NCBI GenBank assembly: GCA_945876985.1 | Contig: CAMCQX010000155.1 | Location: 1 to 5,020, forward strand | Direction: 5' to 3' | Length of the DNA: 5,020 nt | Source: Chitinophaga pinensis | Lineage (GTDB): Bacteria > Bacteroidota > Bacteroidia > UKL13-3 | Shown here: positions 1 to 5,020 of the stretch, piece by piece | How the letters are laid out: every line of letters begins with the position of its first letter | How positions within the stretch are numbered: position 1 is the stretch's first letter | The notes under the pieces: generated by a model | Told to the model about the DNA's origin: nothing | The model's database searches: none | Seen by the model: the letters and a program-made list of their open reading frames with translations, nothing else | Made by a program: the position numbers and the translations under genes

Positions 1-144
1 GGTCACATGGGTAGAAAAAATGAAGTAGTTACTAAAGTATTTAGTAGCCCCGATGGTAAAAAAGTAACTAAGAAAGTAGAACTATTTACTTGGGAAAAAT
101 TAGATTATGTAGAAAAAGTAAAAAAAGCTTTTAAATTGAAATAG
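1..144 (+). CDS. 3' end of an unrecognised protein gene (5' end outside the window)
   Basis: The first frame is open from base 1 to a TAG stop at 142-144 and gives 47 residues. The tail is rich in lysine and valine and includes the stretches FSSPDGKKVTKKVELFTWEK and VEKVKKAFKLK. I do not recognise the family. There is no signal peptide or membrane segment in the visible part. An ATG at 7-9 could in principle begin a 45-residue protein, but too little upstream sequence is present to judge, and a cut-off longer gene is more likely. A strong terminator follows 27 bases after the stop, which supports a real gene ending here. It is convergent with the gldKLMN operon, so it is not part of that transcript and its position says little about its role. 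Confidence 0.7.
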   Translation, partial: GHMGRKNEVVTKVFSSPDGKKVTKKVELFTWEKLDYVEKVKKAFKLK

Positions 145-171
145 TTTTAAATAAAACTATTTTATAAATAG

Positions 172-201
172 AAAAAACCACCTGAAAAAGGTGGTTTTTT
201 T
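172..201 (+). terminator. Rho-independent terminator of the plus-strand gene, probably bidirectional
   Basis: A perfect 12-base inverted repeat (172-183 with 189-200; core CCACCT/AGGTGG flanked by A6 and T6) encloses a 5-base loop, GAAAA. It ends in a run of seven T on the plus strand at 195-201 and lies 27 bases after the TAG at 142-144. Because the left arm begins with A6, the minus-strand transcript would also end its hairpin in a U run. It could therefore act as a back-up stop for readthrough from gldN. Confidence 0.9.
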
Positions 202-360
202 ATGATTAAATTTTTATGATTATAAGACACTTCACAGATTGTTGAAGATAGTCGTAAATGGTTGGCCAAGAAGCAAAATATCGTTAAGATTGTTTCGTGC
301 TTGGCAATAAAATTTAAATTAAACTTGAATTCAGGTTTATATATATAAAATATATTGCTC
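202..360. other. Intergenic spacer between the two convergent terminators
   Basis: This is the remainder of the convergent intergenic region. I see no convincing gene. Bases 226-306 are about 40 percent GC by my count, while the following stretch (about 307-360) is extremely AT-rich and contains TATATATATAAAATATAT. One plus-strand frame is open from 226 to a TAA at 346-348 (40 codons) but has no ATG. An 8-base direct repeat, AGATTGTT, occurs at 236-243 and 287-294, and GCCAAG at 265-270 is inverted as CTTGGC at 300-305. These could be chance or remnants of a decayed sequence. Confidence 0.5.
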
Positions 361-402
361 AAAACAAAAAAGGCTTCTACAAAAATTTGTAAAAGCCTTT
401 TT
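361..402 (-). terminator. Rho-independent terminator of the gldKLMN operon
   Basis: Arms at 367-383 and 386-402 are inverted repeats of 17 bases with one mismatch (C377 against A392). In practice the innermost pairs open to form the loop. In minus-strand RNA the mismatch becomes a G-U wobble, so the stem is unbroken in that direction, and it is followed by a U-rich tail, TTTTTTGTTTT, read from 371 down to 361. The hairpin begins 19 bases after the gldN stop codon (422-424), the expected place for the end of the operon. Confidence 0.9.
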
Positions 403-421
403 AAAAATTGAATATTAAATA

Positions 422-1282
422 TTAGTATTCCCACATATCATGTTCTTTTTCGAACAAATCTTGTTTAATTCTTTCACCTTCTAATATTGCAGCTACACCA
501 TTATCTTTAAACTCAGCTCTGTCTTTAATGTACAAATCTTGTTCGTTTGATTGTTTAATGATATAACTTGAAAATTGTCTTGATTCAAACCAATCATCAA
601 ATGTTACTCTACCAGCATCATTCTGGCGATTAAAAACTTCATAATTGATAAACAAATGTCTTAAATCCATTTCAGAAACAGGAGTCATTGGATCTGCTTC
701 TCTAGCATGATATTTTAAAACACATAAATCTTGTTCGTTTAATTCAACACCACCAAAAATTGGTTTAAATTGAGGTGCAATAGCAATTATTCTAACAAAA
801 TAAGTACTCAATTTTTTATCGAAAATCCAATCTTCAATTACGCGATAACGCTTAATTCTATCAATAGGTTTAAAATCATTATAAACAGTATCCATAATTG
901 TTTGTTCGGGATCGTTAGGATCTGGATTTTCAACATATGAAGTATCAACTGTCATTTTTAAAATGTCTTCCATAGTATATGAACCATATAATGAATCATC
1001 TCTATAAGGAACCATTTTACCATTTTTGATTGCTTCATATACAATTACTGCCAATGGATTTTTAGGCCAAGCCATTACTTGATTTTGCTTTTCTCTTACA
1101 TCAATCATTCTAACAACTCTTTTAGAGCTAGTTACATCTGCTTCACGTAAGTATGGCCAAGTTACTACTTTGCGTTCTTTTACTGCTTGGCGATTATAAA
1201 TAAAATCGTCATAAACACCTTGTGCTTTTACATTTAAAAACACAGCAAGTAATAAACAAATTGATACTATTTTCTTTTTCAT
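422..1282 (-). CDS. gldN: Type IX secretion / gliding motility protein GldN (PorN)
   Basis: GldN is the periplasmic partner of the lipoprotein GldK. Together they form the large ring under the outer membrane that takes energy from the GldLM motor in T9SS export and gliding. I chose the ATG at 1280-1282, giving 286 residues, because it starts directly at a clean signal peptide: MKKK, a hydrophobic stretch IVSICLLLAVFLN, then VKA before Gln21, a typical signal peptidase I site. An earlier in-frame ATG at 1304-1306 would add eight residues and overlap gldM by 20 bases, and is less likely. The mature part is soluble and rich in aromatic and charged residues. Family-like stretches include PLAVIVYEAIKNGKMVPYRD, IEDWIFDKKLSTYFVRIIAI and FNRQNDAGRVTFDDWFESRQ. 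The start lies 4 bases after the gldM stop, which suggests translational coupling. It is the last gene of the operon and appears intact. The family call rests on sequence resemblance plus strict gene order. Confidence 0.95.
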   Translation of the reverse strand: MKKKIVSICLLLAVFLNVKAQGVYDDFIYNRQAVKERKVVTWPYLREADVTSSKRVVRMIDVREKQNQVMAWPKNPLAVIVYEAIKNGKMVPYRDDSLYGSYTMEDILKMTVDTSYVENPDPNDPEQTIMDTVYNDFKPIDRIKRYRVIEDWIFDKKLSTYFVRIIAIAPQFKPIFGGVELNEQDLCVLKYHAREADPMTPVSEMDLRHLFINYEVFNRQNDAGRVTFDDWFESRQFSSYIIKQSNEQDLYIKDRAEFKDNGVAAILEGERIKQDLFEKEHDMWEY

Positions 1283-1286
1283 ATTT

Positions 1287-2867
1287 TTATCTACATATTG
1301 CAACAACAGGAGTTGGAATAGGTACTAAACCTTGAGGTCCTTGAGCTTTAATATCTATAACAATTACTTTATCACCTTTTCTAACATTTTGTAAAAATGC
1401 TCTCATTCTTGGTGGTACTAAATTACCAGCATTCACGAATTCAAATTGAGCAGGACCAGTTACCGGTTGGTAAATAATTTTAAAACTTTTTACATCATAT
1501 TTAATACCTTCAAAAGCAAAATCTTTCAAAATAGTAAATACAGCATTTCCACCTTTAATTTTAGCAGGATCAGTTTCACCACTTGCTTCAATAGAACCTA
1601 ATTGAGGATTTGGTTTAGGAATATTTTTTAACCTAAATTCCATTTCGCCCATTTGTTTAGTAGCTCCATCAGACTTAACAGAAACATTAATTTTTAATGT
1701 TTTGTTTACATCAGTAGGTTGAACCATTATATTATACATACCATTTTGACCAGCGGGTGACAATGAACCAACAGAAGTTGAAACCATAACCTGACTAGCA
1801 TCAAAACCCGGTACAGATACTGAAATAGGATTAGGAATAGCTCTATAAATAACATTCATTTTAGTTGCAGAAACTACAGCTAAAGGTTGTGTTACAAAAT
1901 ATTCACTTTCAAATTCATATTTTTTATCAGTACCATCAATTTGTTTTTGAGTGATAACACCTTTGTATTTTTTCAATCCTTGACCACTTGCAGAAGCAGT
2001 ATATTTACCAATTCCACTTTCAACATTTACATTTGCACCATTAACAGATAAGTCAAAAGTAGAACGTGAACTAGAAGCGGCTAAAAATATATCAGCTTCA
2101 TATTTACCACCAGCTATAATATATGTACCTTTATTAGGAATTACTTTAGCTTCAAACTGATCAACAACGATATTTACTTTAGTTAAATCTTTTTTCAATT
2201 CATCTAAAACTTGAGCTTCCGTATTTTTTACATCATTTTCTGTTTTAGTTAATAAAGTAATAACAGCAGCTAATGGCGTATGTTCAAATAATTCTGATTC
2301 CCATGTTTGTGTACTTCCTTTGCTTACATCAGTATTTAAATCACTTTTAATTAACTTCTGTAAATCCGGAGATAAAACAGAAATCATGTCTGTTCTCCAT
2401 TTATTGACGTTATTTTTTAATTCAGCACCTTTTCCTTGAATGATAAATAAATTAGCATGCTTTTCCATGTTAGAAGCATCTTCAACTTCTTCATCTTGTT
2501 TACCTTCTTTTCTACCTGAATGTTTAGCATTTGGTTTACCGTCTTTATCAACTCCATCTACTAAAAATGTTTTCAAATCACCTAAGTATTTTAAAGCTGC
2601 TTTTGATGTTTTATCACATTTAGCTGCTTGAACTTGGGCATTCTTACCTTTCTCATCAGAAGGATTATTAGCTACATAAGAATCTATTGATTTTAAAATA
2701 TCTGCATTTTTTTTATCAATATTTGCTCCTGCTTTTTCCATACTCACTTCCACTAAGTGAAAGGCTCTTAAAATTTCGGCAGATACATTCAATGCAAGTA
2801 ATGCTGTAAGCACTAAATACATCATGTTTATCATCTTCTGCCTTGGTGATATATTTCCTCCTGACAT
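1287..2867 (-). CDS. gldM: Type IX secretion / gliding motor shaft protein GldM (PorM)
   Basis: GldM pairs with GldL to form the inner-membrane proton-driven motor. Two GldM chains cross the membrane inside a ring of five GldL, and their periplasmic part reaches the GldK-GldN ring. The 526-residue product matches the family length. It starts MSGGNISPRQKMINMMYLVL, with the conserved PRQKMIN segment and Arg9, the basic residue known to be important at the GldL interface. One membrane helix covers about residues 12-30. The rest is periplasmic: a helical first domain (about 35-235, with WESELFEHTPLAAVITLLTK at 189-208), then beta-rich domains at about 236-330, 331-415 and 416-526. These boundaries are estimated from known GldM and PorM structures. 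NVIYRAIPNPISVSVPG at 338-354 begins the third domain and is typical. Residues 105-130 form a charged loop that is probably variable. The ATG at 2865-2867 lies 63 bases after gldL and has an A-rich leader without a Shine-Dalgarno sequence, normal for Bacteroidota. Confidence 0.97.
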   Translation of the reverse strand: MSGGNISPRQKMINMMYLVLTALLALNVSAEILRAFHLVEVSMEKAGANIDKKNADILKSIDSYVANNPSDEKGKNAQVQAAKCDKTSKAALKYLGDLKTFLVDGVDKDGKPNAKHSGRKEGKQDEEVEDASNMEKHANLFIIQGKGAELKNNVNKWRTDMISVLSPDLQKLIKSDLNTDVSKGSTQTWESELFEHTPLAAVITLLTKTENDVKNTEAQVLDELKKDLTKVNIVVDQFEAKVIPNKGTYIIAGGKYEADIFLAASSSRSTFDLSVNGANVNVESGIGKYTASASGQGLKKYKGVITQKQIDGTDKKYEFESEYFVTQPLAVVSATKMNVIYRAIPNPISVSVPGFDASQVMVSTSVGSLSPAGQNGMYNIMVQPTDVNKTLKINVSVKSDGATKQMGEMEFRLKNIPKPNPQLGSIEASGETDPAKIKGGNAVFTILKDFAFEGIKYDVKSFKIIYQPVTGPAQFEFVNAGNLVPPRMRAFLQNVRKGDKVIVIDIKAQGPQGLVPIPTPVVAICR

Positions 2868-2919
2868 TATTATTTTTTATTTTAAAAAAACGAATATTTA
2901 TTTATTGAACTATTTATAA

Positions 2920-2943
2920 TGTAAAAGAAATTATCCTTTTACA
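2920..2943 (-). other. Stem-loop over the gldL stop codon
   Basis: TGTAAAAG at 2920-2927 and CTTTTACA at 2936-2943 form a perfect 8-base inverted repeat with an 8-base loop that contains the gldL TAA (2931-2933). There is no U run after it on the minus strand, so it is a poor terminator. It could be a pause or RNA-stability element that tunes gldM relative to gldL, or chance in AT-rich DNA. Confidence 0.35.
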
Positions 2944-3599
2944 GTCATAGCTGATAACATGTTACCATAAACTCCATTCAATGAAGTTAAGTTTTTAGAT
3001 AACTTATCCATTTCTAATTTAAATGTTTCAGCTTGATTAGTTGAGTCATTTAAAGTGCTTACTGTTTTGTTTAAACCATTAACAAACTCGTTGATTGATT
3101 TTAAATGATTATTTGATTCACTAATTTCTAATTCATATACTGAATTTAAAGAAGCTAAATTTTTTGTCATTCTTTCAATTTGGCCTGCGTATTCTTTTGA
3201 ACCAGCGGAAGATAAATCCTTTAGTCCAATTACATTTTCATTTAGCGTACGGAAACCATTACCTAAACTATTAATCAAATCTGGACCAATTTTAGCTTCT
3301 TCCATCATTTTGTCCAACTGTTGGGTTAAACCTAATTTTGATTTTTTAGGTTCCTTAGAATCTAATCCTGATAACTCTGGATAAACTAAAGTCCAATCTG
3401 GTTCTTGGTGAGGTTTTTCAAAAGCTGATACCGTAAAAATAGCTGCTTCTGTTAATAATCCAATTGTTAACATTGTATCAGCACCTTTCCAATGCGTAAT
3501 TTTAAATAATGCTCCAACGATTACTACTGCCGCACCTAAACCATAGGCTTTACCCATGAACGACTTAAATCCTTTGCTTTCTAAGAAACTGTTTGCCAT
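2931..3599 (-). CDS. gldL: Type IX secretion / gliding motor ring protein GldL (PorL)
   Basis: GldL is the stator-like ring of the T9SS and gliding motor. It converts proton flow across the inner membrane into motion of GldM. The 222-residue protein has two membrane helices (about 17-34 and 42-60) and a cytoplasmic, mostly helical tail (about 80-222). The family signature is clear: AYGLGAAVVIVGALFKITHW, then LTIGLLTEAAIF and DWTLVYPEL (68-76). Charged positions described as important in Flavobacterium johnsoniae GldL (Tyr13, Lys27, His30, Glu49, Glu59) correspond by eye to Tyr19, Lys33, His36, Glu51 and Glu61. The loop between the helices is about four residues shorter than in that protein. 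The tail carries a duplicated motif, KNLASLNSVY (146-155) and KNLTSLNGVY (202-211). The ATG at 3597-3599 follows gldK by 46 bases and has an A-rich leader. The gene looks intact and functional. Confidence 0.97.
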   Translation of the reverse strand: MANSFLESKGFKSFMGKAYGLGAAVVIVGALFKITHWKGADTMLTIGLLTEAAIFTVSAFEKPHQEPDWTLVYPELSGLDSKEPKKSKLGLTQQLDKMMEEAKIGPDLINSLGNGFRTLNENVIGLKDLSSAGSKEYAGQIERMTKNLASLNSVYELEISESNNHLKSINEFVNGLNKTVSTLNDSTNQAETFKLEMDKLSKNLTSLNGVYGNMLSAMTVKG

Positions 3600-3616
3600 G
3601 TCTTTTTAATTTTTTT

Positions 3617-3648
3617 GTTAGTTGTTAGTTAGTTTATTTATTTATTTA
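3617..3648. repeat. Short tandem repeats between gldK and gldL
   Basis: On the plus strand, units of GTTAGTT/GTTA run from 3617 to about 3632, followed by four perfect TTTA units at 3633-3648. The last unit contains the gldK stop codon (TTA at 3646-3648, TAA on the coding strand). Read on the minus strand, this is an A-rich leader ahead of gldL. It is a simple-sequence tract, and slippage there would change the gldK-gldL spacing. Confidence 0.6.
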
Positions 3649-4923
3649 TTTTTTGTCTTTGTTCGAACGTCCGATATAACTCATTACACAACGGAAACCA
3701 GTATAAGAATTACAACTATCTTGATATTCATAAGTTCTTGTACCACATTGTAAATAATATGCCACATCTTTCCATGAACCACCTCTTATTACTTTACGTT
3801 TTAAAGTTTCTGCAACATCTGGATCGTCTTCAACAACTTCAAATTGATAATCTGGGTTGTTATCATGCGAAAACAAATTTGTATTAGTTTCATAAGCAGA
3901 TGCTGTCCATTCTGCAACATTTCCACTCATGTCATATAAACCAAAATCGTTAGGAAAATAAGAACTTACTCTGATTGGATAATGACCACCATCTGAAACG
4001 TATTCGCCTCTACCTGGTTTATAATTTGCCAATGAGCAACCTTTAGCATTTCTTACATAATAGTTACCCCAAGGATAATGATTTTGATCTCTACCACCAC
4101 GAGCGGCATATTCCCATTCGTATTCTGTTGGTAATCTAAATTCAGTAACTGTTGGTTCATCTATATCTGTATAAAAACTATTCAAATGATTTGTTCTCCA
4201 ATAGCAGAATGCGCGAGCTTGATGCCAACTAATACCAACTGCAGGATAATCATCATATTTTGGATGCCAGAAATAAACTTGAGATAATGGCTCATTATAA
4301 GAATAAGTAAAATCACGGATAAACACTAAAGTATCTGGATATATTTTAACAACTTTTTCTTTTTTGAAATCAGCTTTTGATCTTTTGTAAGCATCTTGAC
4401 GTTTTAAAGCTGCAGCAGCCTTTAAGTCAATATAGTTGTACTTATATTCTAACTTACGAACATCAAATTGCTTTTGGCGATAATAGCTTTCAGCTTCATT
4501 ATAATACATATCTTGCAATGCAGAAATATCAGAATTTTTATCAATTCTTTTGTTATAATCTAAAGCGATGTAATTATTTCCAAATCCATCATCAACTTCT
4601 TGTGTAAATTCAAGTTTAGTTCTCATAAACGAATCAACAACGGCATAAACAAATTGACGATATTCATTATTTGTAATTTCTGTTTCATCCATATAAAATG
4701 CAGAAACCGAAATTTGTTTATTTGGAGCTAACATTGCCATGGGCACATCTTGTTCAGTGGCACCAATATGAATTGAACCTGTAGGTACATATACTGTTCC
4801 TTGAGGTTGTGGGTGAAACCACTGTCTACGTCCTTGAACGCCAGTTAGTTCACCGTTATTGGAGCTGCAACCTACCAATGTAACAGCTACAATGATTAAC
4901 AATATTGAGTTTATTTTATTCAT
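3646..4923 (-). CDS. gldK: Type IX secretion / gliding motility lipoprotein GldK (PorK)
   Basis: GldK is an outer-membrane lipoprotein facing the periplasm that builds, with GldN, the ring driven by the GldLM motor. The 425-residue product starts with a lipoprotein signal peptide, a hydrophobic stretch ending in LVGC, so Cys19 is the lipidated residue. The rest has the formylglycine-generating enzyme (FGE-sulfatase) fold: VYVPTGSIHIGA (44-55), FYMDETEITNNEYRQFV (76-92), YPAVGISWHQARAFCYWR (226-243), EFRLPTEYEWEYAARGG (261-277), YPWGN (283-287), FGLYDMSGNVAEWT (327-340), VIRGGSWKD (378-386) and TGFRCV (408-413). A charged, mostly helical insertion at about 95-215 separates the first two blocks, as expected for GldK and unlike true FGE enzymes. 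By eye, only one of the two FGE catalytic cysteines is kept (Cys393; the other position is Ala388), so the role is probably structural. GldJ shares the fold, but the gldL, gldM and gldN neighbours identify this as GldK. The ATG at 4921-4923 directly begins the signal peptide. Confidence 0.96.
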   Translation of the reverse strand: MNKINSILLIIVAVTLVGCSSNNGELTGVQGRRQWFHPQPQGTVYVPTGSIHIGATEQDVPMAMLAPNKQISVSAFYMDETEITNNEYRQFVYAVVDSFMRTKLEFTQEVDDGFGNNYIALDYNKRIDKNSDISALQDMYYNEAESYYRQKQFDVRKLEYKYNYIDLKAAAALKRQDAYKRSKADFKKEKVVKIYPDTLVFIRDFTYSYNEPLSQVYFWHPKYDDYPAVGISWHQARAFCYWRTNHLNSFYTDIDEPTVTEFRLPTEYEWEYAARGGRDQNHYPWGNYYVRNAKGCSLANYKPGRGEYVSDGGHYPIRVSSYFPNDFGLYDMSGNVAEWTASAYETNTNLFSHDNNPDYQFEVVEDDPDVAETLKRKVIRGGSWKDVAYYLQCGTRTYEYQDSCNSYTGFRCVMSYIGRSNKDKK

Positions 4924-4955
4924 TTTTTTATCAAAAATATTTAAATACTAAAAGG

Positions 4956-4985
4956 CAAAAATATAAATTCTATTGAAAAATACAA
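4956..4985 (-). promoter_or_regulatory. Bacteroidota-type sigma promoter for gldKLMN
   Basis: Read on the minus strand, TATTTTTG (4963 to 4956) matches the -7 consensus TAnnTTTG exactly. TTG (4985 to 4983) matches the -33 element with a 19-base spacer, the normal distance. Transcription would start near 4950, leaving a leader of roughly 25-30 bases before the gldK ATG at 4923. This suggests the operon begins at gldK, although genes beyond the window could also read in. A second TATTTTTG at 4939-4932 has a poorer 16-base spacing to its possible TTTG and leaves almost no leader. Confidence 0.65.
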
Positions 4986-4993
4986 GTTTATTA

Positions 4994-5012
4994 ACAATTT
5001 TATGTAAAATGT
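4994..5012. promoter_or_regulatory. AT-rich inverted repeat upstream of the gldK promoter, possible operator
   Basis: ATTTTA at 4997-5002 and TAAAAT at 5005-5010 form a perfect inverted repeat around TG. It extends imperfectly to ACA on the left and TGT on the right, with one extra A. It lies about 10 bases upstream of the -33 element, where an activator could bind. AT-rich palindromes of this size are common by chance, so this is only a candidate site. Confidence 0.2.
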
Positions 5013-5020
5013 ATGTTATA

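Noticed and set aside
162..434. A 90-codon open frame on the minus strand across the intergenic region
   Set aside because: It runs through both terminator hairpins, overlaps the end of gldN and encodes a low-complexity product rich in Phe, Ile and Leu, as expected from AT-rich noncoding DNA.
1283..1306. Extending gldN to the earlier ATG
   Set aside because: The extension puts MLQYVDKN in front of an otherwise perfect signal peptide and overlaps gldM. The downstream ATG 4 bases after the gldM stop is the better start.
2440..2631. A 63-codon plus-strand open frame inside gldM
   Set aside because: It is antisense to the well-supported gldM helical domain, its serine- and leucine-rich product looks like a shadow, and it has no promoter or leader of its own.
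4377..4607. A 76-codon plus-strand open frame inside gldK
   Set aside because: It is antisense to the charged insertion of GldK. Its Tyr-, Gln- and Cys-rich product resembles no protein family and is explained by the codon composition of gldK.
4932..4939. Second TATTTTTG as the main gldK promoter
   Set aside because: Its spacing to the nearest TTTG is 16 bases and it would leave only a few bases of leader before the ATG, so the copy at 4956-4963 is preferred.
1..5020. CRISPR array, tRNA or rRNA gene, insertion sequence or phage genes
   Set aside because: I saw no regularly spaced repeats, no RNA gene signatures, no transposase-like frame and no terminal repeats. The window is accounted for by the operon, one partial gene and a short intergenic region.

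Overview
This window is almost entirely the core operon of the type IX secretion system (T9SS) and gliding motor of a Bacteroidota bacterium. Four complete genes lie head to tail on the minus strand in the order gldK, gldL, gldM, gldN (porK, porL, porM, porN in Porphyromonas). This gene set is restricted to the phylum. Three further signs agree: AT-rich DNA, A-rich leaders without Shine-Dalgarno sequences, and a promoter of the Bacteroidota type (TTG, 19 bases, TAnnTTTG). The genus cannot be named. The short loop between the two GldL membrane helices and the GldN sequence look unlike Flavobacterium, so a non-Flavobacterium lineage is likely.

Layout from left to right: 1-144 is the 3' end of an unrecognised plus-strand gene. 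Next comes a 277-base convergent intergenic region with two hairpin terminators, one for each direction (about 172-201 and 361-402). The minus-strand operon follows: gldN (422-1282), gldM (1287-2867), gldL (2931-3599) and gldK (3646-4923). Its likely promoter is at 4956-4985, just upstream of gldK. Gaps inside the operon are 46, 63 and 4 bases, which fits one transcript running from about 4950 to about 361. No stretch longer than 300 bases lacks a gene.

How the genes work together: GldL and GldM form the proton-driven motor in the inner membrane. The conserved charged residues are visible (GldL Tyr19, Lys33, His36, Glu51, Glu61; GldM Arg9). The long GldM periplasmic shaft carries energy to the periplasmic ring made by the lipoprotein GldK and by GldN beneath the outer membrane. 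That ring drives protein export through the SprA translocon and, in gliding species, movement of surface adhesins. All four proteins are full length and look functional.

I found no undescribed system here. The second-look items are an internal repeat in the GldL tail, the loss of one of the two catalytic cysteine positions in the GldK enzyme-like fold, a terminator whose pairing is better on one strand, a stem-loop over the gldL stop codon, a small block of higher GC in the intergenic region, and a tetranucleotide repeat over the gldK stop codon.
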